DNA from: an uncultured Bacilli bacterium
GTDB taxonomy: Bacteria > Bacillota_I > Bacilli_A > RF39 > UBA660
Direction of reading: 5' to 3'
DNA: 33,459 nucleotides
Assembly: GCA_947628985.1 (NCBI GenBank)
Contig: CANRCA010000005.1
Span: 1 to 33,459 of the forward strand
How positions within the stretch are numbered: position 1 is the stretch's first letter; each line of letters starts with the position of its first letter. Shown here piece after piece: positions 25,130-32,597 of this stretch. Below the pieces are notes generated by a model that saw only the letters and a program-made list of their open reading frames with translations, was not told the DNA's origin and did not search any database. A program made the position numbers and the translations under genes.

Positions 25130-25160
25130 TTGACATTTCGAATATATATATATATATAAT
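25130..25160 (+). promoter_or_regulatory. Promoter of pilin gene 3, with a longer TA spacer
   Basis: TTGACA (25130-25135) and TATAAT (25155-25160), spacer 19 because the repeat is (TA)8 at 25143-25158. One unit more than copy 2, and less favourable for RNA polymerase than 17. Confidence 0.8.
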
Positions 25161-25193
25161 CTAAGTATAAGGTAGAGAAAGGAAGGTATGAAA

Positions 25194-25643
25194 ATGAAAA
25201 GTAAGAAAGGATTTACATTAGTAGAATTATTAGCAGTAATCGCTATTTTAGCAATCTTAGTAATAATAGCATTACCAAATATTCTAAATCTATATAGAAA
25301 TGCAAGAAAGAATGTATTTGTAGAAGAAGCACAAAATGTACTTAGAACAGCACAACAACAATATTTACAAGATTCATTAACTTCAACTACATCTAATCCT
25401 TGTTATTCAAATACTGTTAGTGGTAAAACTGCGCTAGATTTAGATGCTAAATCAACATTAAAATATGCTGTACAATTTGCAGTAGATGGAACTGTAGATG
25501 CTATACATGTAAGTGATAGTAATTATTCTATTAAACTAACAACAGGTTCAATTAAAATTGAAGACTTAAAATCAGATGGCATTGCTGAAACTCTTGAAGC
25601 AGTATCAGCAACAGCATGTCCTACAAAATCAGACGGTGATTAA
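25194..25643 (+). CDS. Type IV pilin-like protein, copy 3
   Basis: 149 residues from the ATG at 25194 (an in-frame ATG lies at 25188). The leader MKSKKG and the helix are identical to copy 1; the head is closest to copy 1 (NPCYSN, LDLDAKSTLKYAVQF, final ATACPTK). It is the last pilin before the sequence changes character at about 25735. Confidence 0.88.
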   Translation: MKSKKGFTLVELLAVIAILAILVIIALPNILNLYRNARKNVFVEEAQNVLRTAQQQYLQDSLTSTTSNPCYSNTVSGKTALDLDAKSTLKYAVQFAVDGTVDAIHVSDSNYSIKLTTGSIKIEDLKSDGIAETLEAVSATACPTKSDGD

Positions 25644-25668
25644 TAAAAATAAAAATAAGCAATAATTT

Positions 25669-25703
25669 AAAAGACTATTCAAAATTGATGTGAATAGTCT
25701 TTT
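25669..25703 (+). terminator. Terminator of pilin gene 3
   Basis: AAAAGACTATTC (25669-25680) / GAATAGTCTTTT (25692-25703), the same stem as after copy 1. Confidence 0.75.
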
Positions 25704-25782
25704 AATAATGTAAAGTGGTAAAAAAATAAAATTGTATGGCAATCGCTTAAAAAATATTAAAGATTAACTTATACTTGGAATA

Positions 25783-25828
25783 ATTTCAAATATCAGTTTT
25801 TCTATATTAGTGAAATCTAGCGTATACC
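25783..25828 (+). other. Candidate origin of transfer for the MOBV relaxase
   Basis: Hairpin ATTTCA-AATAT (25783-25793) / ATATT-AG-TGAAAT (25804-25816), followed by CTAGCGTATACC. An inverted repeat just before a nick region, upstream of mob, is the layout of MOBV origins. The sequence itself does not let me name a nick site. Confidence 0.3.
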
Positions 25829-25830
25829 AA

Positions 25831-25968
25831 ATGACACACAATAAAAAAATATATGATTTACTTTATTTTAAAGGAGTTATACATGATTATAATATTGAGA
25901 TAAAATTAATAAATAATGAATATGTAGCAATGGAAAATTTAAAAATAATAGTATCAGTAATAAAATAA
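25831..25968 (+). pseudogene. Short open frame, possible gene remnant (45 codons)
   Basis: The frame is open from 25768 and has an ATG at 25831 (MTHNKKIYDLLYFKGVIHDY...), ending with TAA at 25966-25968. There is no ribosome binding site before the ATG. The composition looks protein-like, but I recognise nothing. It may be the end of a gene cut by insertion, or chance. Confidence 0.25.
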
Positions 25969-26057
25969 TTAAAATCAGTTGTGTTCTTAAAATTATTGAT
26001 ATAAATATTTAAAACTTTTATTAGAAATTTAAAATTATTAGTATTTGAGAAAGTTGC

Positions 26058-26086
26058 AGAGGTATGTGTAAAAGCATATCTTTTTT
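26058..26086 (+). terminator. Terminator-like hairpin before the relaxase gene
   Basis: Stem AGAGGTATG (26058-26066) / CATATCTTT (26075-26083) with G-U pairs, loop TGTAAAAG, then a T tract. It could end an upstream transcript or attenuate mob expression. Confidence 0.5.
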
Positions 26087-26115
26087 ATTATGTTTAAAGA
26101 AAGTGAGGTAGATAT

Positions 26116-27402
26116 ATGAATTTAAACTATGCAATATTTAGAAGCGAACCAATAATGACTATAAATGATTTAGCACAAATTGGATCACACAATAAAAGAG
26201 AAAAAAAGGCTTATAATTCAAATCCAGATATAAATATTGAAAAAAGTAAAGATAATATAGAACTTGTCCCTTTAGCTGATAAATATGTTAAGGGGTTTTA
26301 TAATATTGTAAAAGATTATAGAAAAGAACACGAAGAAAGAATGAAAACAGAGCGAGTTGATAGAAAAAAGACTTTTAAACAAATGTTAGATAAATCAAAT
26401 AATGTTGTTGCTGATGAATTATTATTTACTGCTACAAATGAGTTTTTTAAAGACATGACTAGAGATGATATTAAAGAATGGGCTAATACTTGTATGGAGT
26501 TTGTTTATAATGATTTAGGATATACCAAAGAACAAGTTTTACACGCAACAGTTCATTTAGATGAAAAAACACCACATATTCATTGTGTTGTTGTTCCACT
26601 TATTAAAAAGTTTGATAAACGAACTAATACTGTAAGATATACTATTTCTAAAAAACAATATATCAAAGATAAAGTTCATTTATCTGAATTACAAGATAAA
26701 TACCACGAAAGACTTACTTCTAAAGGTTATGATTTAGAAAGAGGCATTAAAGGTAGTGATAGAGAACATATAAAAATTAAAGATTATAAAAAGATTAATA
26801 GAAAACTAGAACAAAATCTAAATACTAGAAATGATAGATTAGATAAAGTTATGAATGAATTTGAAGAAAAAATGAAAACTACTAAAACAATTCCTTTTGA
26901 TAAGAAACATATTATTGTAGAAAAAGATACTTTTGATACAATGAACAAAGTTATTAAAGAGTCTAAAAAAATTATGGAATTACAACCTAAAATAAACCAA
27001 GTATTTAATGAAGTAGATAGTTATGTTAGTAGTTATAATTTACTAGAAAAAGATAATCAAAAATATCAAAGAGAAATCAAATCATTAAAAACTAGAAATG
27101 GTAATCTTCTACAGGAAAATAACAAATTAAAATCTTATATAAGTACTATTTTAGATGTCATAAAGAAGTTTTTTAGAAAACTATTACAAATTGGAAATGA
27201 ACCCGCAAAAGAAGCTACCACGAGCGAAATAAAAGAGTATTATGATGATAAAAATTTTGATTCTAATGATGTCTATGATATTTCAAAAGGTACTACTAAA
27301 GAAAATGAATTATTTGATTATGCAGGAATACCTAGTTATTTAAAAACTAGCAGAAATTCTTATGCTGAGAACGAAAAGGATGATTATGAGATAAGTATAT
27401 AG
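26116..27402 (+). CDS. mob: MOBV-family relaxase (Mob/Pre)
   Basis: Nicks the origin of transfer and leads DNA into a recipient; the mark of mobilizable plasmids and integrated elements. 428 residues. N-terminus NYAIFRSEPI, then GSHNKREKKAYNSNPDI, and the metal-binding motif HLDEKTPHIHCVVVPL (H-x-D-E-x-T-P-H-x-H) are the family landmarks. A long coiled coil follows (about 230-350; LLEKDNQKYQREIKSLK and further), and the tail is acidic. Site GTGAGG before the ATG. Neither a replication protein nor an integrase is in the window, so whether the element is an integrated mobilizable element or a captured plasmid is open. Confidence 0.92.
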   Translation: MNLNYAIFRSEPIMTINDLAQIGSHNKREKKAYNSNPDINIEKSKDNIELVPLADKYVKGFYNIVKDYRKEHEERMKTERVDRKKTFKQMLDKSNNVVADELLFTATNEFFKDMTRDDIKEWANTCMEFVYNDLGYTKEQVLHATVHLDEKTPHIHCVVVPLIKKFDKRTNTVRYTISKKQYIKDKVHLSELQDKYHERLTSKGYDLERGIKGSDREHIKIKDYKKINRKLEQNLNTRNDRLDKVMNEFEEKMKTTKTIPFDKKHIIVEKDTFDTMNKVIKESKKIMELQPKINQVFNEVDSYVSSYNLLEKDNQKYQREIKSLKTRNGNLLQENNKLKSYISTILDVIKKFFRKLLQIGNEPAKEATTSEIKEYYDDKNFDSNDVYDISKGTTKENELFDYAGIPSYLKTSRNSYAENEKDDYEISI

Positions 27403-27419
27403 TAAAAAAAACGAATTTA

Positions 27420-27465
27420 TGGTATAATAATTTACTGATAAATTGCTGATTTTTCTTGCAGTAAA
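27420..27465 (+). promoter_or_regulatory. Promoter and leader hairpin of the radical SAM gene cluster
   Basis: Extended -10 TGGTATAAT (27420-27428); no good -35. The leader has an inverted repeat TTTACTG (27431-27437) / CAGTAAA (27459-27465), whose right arm runs into the ribosome binding site AAAGAGGTG, so folding could limit translation of the first gene. Confidence 0.55.
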
Positions 27466-27477
27466 GAGGTGTTTATA

Positions 27478-28821
27478 TTGAATATATTAGTAATTAATCC
27501 ACCAAACAAACCATTTACAAACGAGTCAATACTTGCTGAACCAATTGATGTTTTACAAGTTGCAACAATAATTAAACAAAAGTATGAAAATGTTATGGTT
27601 ATTGATATGGATGTTAATAGAATGGAAAATAATATAAATGATTATTTAAAGGATGATAATATTATTGTTTTTGTATATGATTATCAGTTACCATTACATA
27701 CCAGTGATACTGTTGCTAATATGTTTGAAATTATTAACAATACTAATAAAAAATCAAAATTTATTATTATTGGTAAAACATCTTCATATTATTATGAAAA
27801 ATTCCTTAATAATGGTTTTGATGTAGTTATAAATGGAATAGTAGATGATTCAATTATTAAAGTAATTGACGGTTTTGTTAATGAGAAAGATCTGTCTATA
27901 ATTCCAAATATTGAAATAAAAAAAGAAAATGAAATTATAATTACAGAAAAGACCAAAATTGATAATAAATTTGATTTGTTGAAATATCCAGATCGTAGTT
28001 TTATAGATTTGGATAAGTATATGGATACCAGAACTATGATTACTTCAAGAGGATGTATAGGAAAATGTAGTTTTTGTACTACTCCAACTTTTTTTGGAAA
28101 TTGGAATGGTAAAAATTCAAAGCAAGTTGTTGATGAAATAGAGTATTTAATAAATAACTTTAATACTAAAAAAATCATGTTTTTAGACGACAATATGACA
28201 GTAAATAAAAAAAGAATGTATGAAATTTGTAATGAAATTGAAAATAGAAAAATTAAATGCTTATTTGGTTGCTTAAGTAGTATAATTTGTTATGATAAAG
28301 AAATGTTTATCAAAATGTATTCAGTCGGATTTAGATGGATTCATTTTGGGATTGAGTCTGGAAGCCCAAAAATTTTAAATCTTATGAATAAACCCATGGA
28401 CATAAAAAATATTAAACAAATTATAAAAGAAGTAAAAATAATTGGATATAGAGTAAGAACTAGTTTTATATTAGATTATCCAGGCTCAACAAAAGAAGAT
28501 ATTATAGCTACAAGGAATTTAATTAACGAATTAGAACCACATGAATTAAGATTACACTATTTAGCATATAGAGTTGGAACACCAGTTTTTGAAAATAATA
28601 AAAATATAAAAAATAAAACTCAATATATTCATAGTAATCATCCAAATATTGAAAATGATGAATTAACTGAAGAAATTAATTTATTAATAGATGATTTAGC
28701 AAAAAAAGGTTATAAATTAGTATTTGATGATGTTAATTGGAATAAATATAATTTATTAGATAAAAATACAAAATTTGCATCATTTATTCCAATAAAATAT
28801 GGGATGTGTTGGTATGAATAG
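27478..28821 (+). CDS. Radical SAM enzyme with N-terminal B12-binding-like domain
   Basis: 447 residues. Residues 1-140 have the alternating Rossmann pattern of B12-binding domains of the class B radical SAM group (NILVINPPNKPF; VIDMDVNRME; FDVVINGIVDDSI); a DxHxxG motif is not visible, as is usual in this group. The radical SAM core has RGCIGKCSFC (Cys193, 197, 200), then IMFLDDNMTVNK and WIHFGIESGSPKIL. Such enzymes often methylate unreactive carbons. Start: GTG 27469 is part of the site AAAGAGGTG, so TTG 27478 is chosen (MNILVINPP). It ends eight bases inside the next gene. First gene of the modification cluster. Confidence 0.88.
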   Translation: MNILVINPPNKPFTNESILAEPIDVLQVATIIKQKYENVMVIDMDVNRMENNINDYLKDDNIIVFVYDYQLPLHTSDTVANMFEIINNTNKKSKFIIIGKTSSYYYEKFLNNGFDVVINGIVDDSIIKVIDGFVNEKDLSIIPNIEIKKENEIIITEKTKIDNKFDLLKYPDRSFIDLDKYMDTRTMITSRGCIGKCSFCTTPTFFGNWNGKNSKQVVDEIEYLINNFNTKKIMFLDDNMTVNKKRMYEICNEIENRKIKCLFGCLSSIICYDKEMFIKMYSVGFRWIHFGIESGSPKILNLMNKPMDIKNIKQIIKEVKIIGYRVRTSFILDYPGSTKEDIIATRNLINELEPHELRLHYLAYRVGTPVFENNKNIKNKTQYIHSNHPNIENDELTEEINLLIDDLAKKGYKLVFDDVNWNKYNLLDKNTKFASFIPIKYGMCWYE

Positions 28822-30262
28822 ACTTATAGGAATTACTGGTGAAATGTCATCAGGTAAAACAACATTAGCAAAGAAATTAATTAAACTTAATCCAAATTTT
28901 ATCTACATTGATGTTGATGAATTTAGAAGGAGCTTATATGATAACTCAAGTTATATAAATGAACTGAAATTAAGTATAAATGAGTTAAAACAATATGAAA
29001 AAATAGATTCATTAATTCTTAATCAATATATCTATAATGATAATAAAAAGATGGAGCAATATAAAAAAATTTTATATAAATATCTATTTGAATATATAAA
29101 ATCTTTTTCAAATAAAACCATTGTTATTGATTGGGCTTTAATTGTTAATGATGGTTTAATAGATAAATTTGATAAAATTATTTATTTAAATATTTCTGAA
29201 GATATAAGATTATCAAGATTAAAAAATAGTGATTTAACTAAAAGAGAAATTTTAAGAAGATTTGAATTACAAAAAATAAATAATATTAATGATTATGAAT
29301 CTGAAAACTTTATGATAGTAGGTGAAAATATGAATATTGATAAAATTAATGATTTTATAAATTCTATGGAGTGTAAATTTACTCTACCAGAAGATGGAGG
29401 AAAAGTTATATGGGAAATCACTCATAATTGTAATTATGGATGTTCATATTGTATTTTTTCTTGTGATAAAAAACGAGTTGATGATGAATTAACTACTCAA
29501 GAATGTTTTCATGTAATAGATGAATTGGTTAATAATGGTTTTAAATATTTAAAAATAACAGGTGGAGAACCATTTATTAGAAAAGATATAATTGAAATAT
29601 TAGCATATGCTAGTAAAAATTTAATTGTTGATATTTCTACTAATGCATCATTGATAACAGATGAAATTGTATCAAAATTAAATGAAATAAATTTAAAAAT
29701 GATTCATGTTAGTTTAGATGGCAATAAGGAAGAACATGAATCTGTTAGAGGAAAACTAACTTATGATAGAACAATTAGGGGATTAAATGCACTAAGAAAA
29801 TCTAAAAATAAAGTAAGGATTGGATCTGTAATCCATGCTAATAATGAAAATAACTTAGAAAATTTAATAAAGGATTCAATTAATCTTAATACTAATGAAA
29901 TTATATTTTCAATAATGGAACCAGTAGATGGCCAAAGTAAATCACTTGTAAAAACTATTTCCAATGATGCATTGATTAAAAATATTGATAAATTAAAAGT
30001 AAAATATCAAGATAATATAATTGTAAATTATAATTTTGGTAAACAGCCAATCTTTGTTAAAAAATGCCCTGCAGGTGATAAATTCTTATATATAAATAAT
30101 ATGGGATTTGTTAGTCCATGCCCATGGGTATATGAAAATAACAAAAATTGTATTTCTAAAAAATCATTGAGAGATAACGAATTAAAAGAAGTTTTGAAAG
30201 ATAACAATATTTCATTGTTTTTATCAGAAAAGTTTAAAGGTGTATGTTATGGAAAAATTTAA
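28814..30262 (+). CDS. CoaE-like kinase fused to a SPASM-type radical SAM enzyme
   Basis: A two-part protein of about 482 residues. Residues 1-190: P-loop kinase, GITGEMSSGKTT (Walker A), YIDVDEFRRSLYD, and YLNISEDIRLSRL with REILRRFELQ, a layout like dephospho-CoA kinase. From about 195: radical SAM core with CNYGCSYC (Cys206, 210, 213), ITGGEP, and HVSLDGNKEEHESVRG. The C-terminal part has a Cys-rich twitch/SPASM-like region (KCPAGDKFLYI, SPCPWV, VCYGKI), typical of peptide-modifying enzymes. I know of no named family with this fusion. ATG at 28814; an in-frame ATG lies at 28799. It overlaps both neighbours. Confidence 0.85.
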   Translation: MNRLIGITGEMSSGKTTLAKKLIKLNPNFIYIDVDEFRRSLYDNSSYINELKLSINELKQYEKIDSLILNQYIYNDNKKMEQYKKILYKYLFEYIKSFSNKTIVIDWALIVNDGLIDKFDKIIYLNISEDIRLSRLKNSDLTKREILRRFELQKINNINDYESENFMIVGENMNIDKINDFINSMECKFTLPEDGGKVIWEITHNCNYGCSYCIFSCDKKRVDDELTTQECFHVIDELVNNGFKYLKITGGEPFIRKDIIEILAYASKNLIVDISTNASLITDEIVSKLNEINLKMIHVSLDGNKEEHESVRGKLTYDRTIRGLNALRKSKNKVRIGSVIHANNENNLENLIKDSINLNTNEIIFSIMEPVDGQSKSLVKTISNDALIKNIDKLKVKYQDNIIVNYNFGKQPIFVKKCPAGDKFLYINNMGFVSPCPWVYENNKNCISKKSLRDNELKEVLKDNNISLFLSEKFKGVCYGKI

Positions 30263-31079
30263 TAGTATCTATTCTTTCACAACAGAAAATATTGCAGGAT
30301 ACATGAGTAAACTAGATTTAACTGATAAAAAAATAATTACTGTTACTGGATCATCAGATCATATAATTAATGCTATTTTAAGAGGTTGCTTAGATATAAC
30401 AACATTTGATATAAATCCACTTACAAAATATTATATGGATTTAAAATTATCTGCAATAAAAGAATTATCATATAATGAATTTTTAGATTTTTTGCTATAT
30501 AATACAGAAAAATCATTTTCTTATGAAATAATTATTAAGTTAAATATGGAAGATGAGAGCAAAATGTTTTGGTTAAAGGAATTAGTAAATAATGATAATG
30601 ATGGTTTGAAAATGAAACATTCCAATTTGTTTAATTTAAAATATTTTGATGCTCAAAATAAAATTGATTGTAATTTATATCTGAAACAAGAAAATTATGA
30701 TATAATTAAAGATAGATTGGAACTTGTAAAAATAAATTTTATAGAATCCAATTTAAAAGATTTAGAAATTATTGAAAATTATGATTATATGTTTTTATCA
30801 AATATATCTGATTATATTAATACTTTTTATGAAGATAATTATTTGATTAACTATAAAAATTTAATTTTTAGGTTTTTAAAAAATGTAAAAAATATATATT
30901 TTGCTTATGTATATGATATTGATAACAAAATTAAAAGAAGTGTTATTGATGACTTGAAAAATGTTCAAGAAGTTTTTGGAAATATTAAAATTCAAAAATT
31001 TAAAAGTGCATTGCTTAATCAAAACAAAGATACCGAGGATGCAGTATTTATAAAGGAGGAAAATAAAAATGGAAAGTAG
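30249..31079 (+). CDS. SAM-binding Rossmann-like protein, possible aminocarboxypropyl transferase
   Basis: 276 residues. The start SIYSFTTENIAGYM, then IITVTGSSDHIINAIL and CLDITTFDINPLTKYYMDLK, reads as the glycine-loop and acidic second strand of a SAM-binding fold. The DINPLxKYYxxLK region resembles the DUF3419/BtaA group, which moves the 3-amino-3-carboxypropyl group of SAM rather than methyl. This is a pattern-level call; an ordinary methyltransferase is possible. Start: GTG 30240 overlaps the site AAAGG; ATG 30249 is preferred. It overlaps the previous gene and the next one by 11 bases. Confidence 0.6.
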   Translation: MEKFNSIYSFTTENIAGYMSKLDLTDKKIITVTGSSDHIINAILRGCLDITTFDINPLTKYYMDLKLSAIKELSYNEFLDFLLYNTEKSFSYEIIIKLNMEDESKMFWLKELVNNDNDGLKMKHSNLFNLKYFDAQNKIDCNLYLKQENYDIIKDRLELVKINFIESNLKDLEIIENYDYMFLSNISDYINTFYEDNYLINYKNLIFRFLKNVKNIYFAYVYDIDNKIKRSVIDDLKNVQEVFGNIKIQKFKSALLNQNKDTEDAVFIKEENKNGK

Positions 31080-31557
31080 AAGTAGTGAAAGTAGTTATGG
31101 ATTTGGTGGATATTCAGGGGGATATTCATCAGAAAGCAGTTATGCTAGTGAAAGTCGTAATAGTTATAGACCATCATCATCATTTAGTAGCAAAAGTGCA
31201 TTAGAAAGTAGACCTTCAATCGTTTCAGCTGAAAGTCGAGCAACAAGTTTTAGTTCTGAAAGTAGAGGTATGGGTATTCAAACATCTATCACAAAACCAA
31301 AAACACAATATAATTCTTTAGATGATATTGATAAATTAATCGAAAGATTAGAAGCATCTTTTGGAACTACACAAGTTACTAGCGAAAGAGCTAATCAAAT
31401 TTTAGCCCAAAGAAAACAAAAAATTGAATCTTTAAAACAATTAGTTGCTGATGCTAGAAAAGCAGAAACTGAAGAAAGAATTATTCAACAACTAGAACAA
31501 GAAAATAGTGAACTTGATGATGCTATTGATAGTATGAATAAAGGATTTCATAGATAA
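31069..31557 (+). CDS. Ser/Tyr/Gly-rich repeat protein, probable substrate of the modification cluster
   Basis: 162 residues, no Cys. Residues 1-75 are low-complexity, Ser-, Tyr-, Gly- and Arg-rich, with seven Glu-Ser motifs: ESR at 2-4, 28-30, 46-48, 55-57, 64-66 and ESS at 7-9, 22-24. The last three ESR are exactly nine residues apart. Residues 82-162 form a helical, charged domain (DDIDKLIERLEASFG; RIIQQLEQENSELDDAID). It has the best ribosome binding site in the cluster, AAAGGAGG at 31052-31059, and lies between radical SAM genes and an ATP-grasp gene. I read it as a precursor or carrier protein whose N-terminal part is modified and whose helical end is recognised. A surface or scaffold protein is the alternative. 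Confidence 0.7.
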   Translation: MESRSSESSYGFGGYSGGYSSESSYASESRNSYRPSSSFSSKSALESRPSIVSAESRATSFSSESRGMGIQTSITKPKTQYNSLDDIDKLIERLEASFGTTQVTSERANQILAQRKQKIESLKQLVADARKAETEERIIQQLEQENSELDDAIDSMNKGFHR

Positions 31558-32597
31558 TGGAAAACATATATAAAGATTTACATTCTAATCAAAAAATTTT
31601 TATATATGAAATGCTTAAAAGAGGAATAAATGTTGAAATAATTGATGTTGAAAGAGAGATTATTAAATCATCATACAATGGACATGATGAATTAATATGT
31701 GATAGAGATTCTTCTATAATGCCTTATAATGTTTCAATATTAGCTGGTGATAAAGGATTTACAAAAAAGAATTTGATGATGAATGGAATATCAGTTCCTA
31801 TTGGAGAAACTTTTTTAGCTAAAGATATTGATTATATTCTAAAGACATTTAGAGTATTGAATTGCCCTGTTGTAATTAAACCTGTATTTGGTTCGCATGG
31901 TTTTGATGTATATACTGATTTAAAAACAGAAAAAGACATTTCTAATGCGATTAAAAGTATTATTGAACATAGAGGAGATTTAACAAAAATAATTATTGAA
32001 GAATATTATCAAGCACAAGAATATAGAGTGTTTGTTACTAAAAATGGTGATTATGCAGTATTACTTCGTGATCCTGCTCACATTTATGGTGATGGTATTA
32101 ATACAATTGAATATTTAATTAAAAAAGAAAATTATGAAAGAATGAATCCTAGAACAAATGCTTTATGTGAAATATTAGTTGATGAAGAATTATTGAAATA
32201 TTTATCAAAAAAAGGATTATCTTTACAGAGTATTCCAGCAAATGGAGAAAAAGTTTATTTAAGACCAAATTCTAATGTTGCTATGGGTGGTATTTGTGAA
32301 GATTATACCGATAGAGTTCATCCAAGTGTTATAGAAATTGGTTTAAATGTTCTAAAGGCTTTTCCAGGATTGCCTTATGTTGGTATTGATTTTATGACAA
32401 ATTCAATAACAGAAATGCAAACTGATGATAGTTATAGAATTATTGAAATAAATACTGTTCCAGGTGTTCATATGCATTTTAGACCAGCAATTGGTAAATC
32501 TCAAAATATTGCAAAATATATAGTTGATATGATTTATCCTGAAACAATAGAAAACAAAGAGGAAGTATTAGATGAAAAACCTATTAAAAGACTCTAA
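31557..32597 (+). CDS. ATP-grasp ligase of cyanophycin-synthetase/GshF type
   Basis: 346 residues, a free-standing ATP-grasp. VVIKPVFGSHGFDVY is the ATP lysine and glycine loop; EYRVFVTKNGDYAVLLRDPA and YGDGINTIEYLI match the RVxVxxGxxxAxxxRxPAxxxGDG pattern of CphA and GshF; IEINTVPGVHMHF holds the metal-binding Glu and Asn. The Mur-ligase half of CphA and the GCL half of GshF are absent. These enzymes form amide bonds with an acyl-phosphate intermediate, so this one probably adds an amino acid to a carboxylate, such as a Glu of the neighbouring protein. Its start overlaps the previous stop by one base (TAATG). Confidence 0.85.
   Translation: MENIYKDLHSNQKIFIYEMLKRGINVEIIDVEREIIKSSYNGHDELICDRDSSIMPYNVSILAGDKGFTKKNLMMNGISVPIGETFLAKDIDYILKTFRVLNCPVVIKPVFGSHGFDVYTDLKTEKDISNAIKSIIEHRGDLTKIIIEEYYQAQEYRVFVTKNGDYAVLLRDPAHIYGDGINTIEYLIKKENYERMNPRTNALCEILVDEELLKYLSKKGLSLQSIPANGEKVYLRPNSNVAMGGICEDYTDRVHPSVIEIGLNVLKAFPGLPYVGIDFMTNSITEMQTDDSYRIIEINTVPGVHMHFRPAIGKSQNIAKYIVDMIYPETIENKEEVLDEKPIKRL

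Larger units (their letters stand above)
23911..25735 (+). repeat. Tandem array of three pilin cassettes
   Basis: Each unit holds promoter, leader with GAGAAAGGAAGG, pilin gene and terminator. Identity is highest from the -35 through about codon 60 and lower in the head-coding half. The region after copy 3 (25660-25735) repeats that after copy 1 (from about 24455), ending with AATAAAATTG; in copy 1 the sequence goes on to the next promoter, whereas after copy 3 it changes abruptly to unrelated sequence. Confidence 0.8.
25736..26115. other. Gene-poor junction between the pilin array and the relaxase
   Basis: About 380 bases without a convincing gene. It holds a hairpin that may be part of an origin of transfer (25783-25828), a short open frame without ribosome binding site (25831-25968), and a terminator-like hairpin (26058-26086). 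AAAGGAG at 25870-25876 is followed by an ATG at 25883 whose frame stops after six codons. Confidence 0.6.

Noticed and set aside
23911-25735. CRISPR-like or insertion-sequence repeats
   Set aside because: The repeats are whole pilin cassettes with genes, promoters and terminators; no short regular repeats with unique spacers and no transposase.
27403-27477. Cobalamin or SAM riboswitch before the B12-type radical SAM gene
   Set aside because: Only 75 bases with one simple inverted repeat; too short, and no conserved riboswitch core seen.
27792-28193. Minus-strand open frame of 133 codons
   Set aside because: It lies wholly inside the radical SAM gene, antisense, with no ribosome binding site, and its protein is only hydrophobic reverse-complement sequence.
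31069-31557. Sactipeptide or ranthipeptide precursor
   Set aside because: The protein contains no Cys, so Cys thioether cross-links are impossible.
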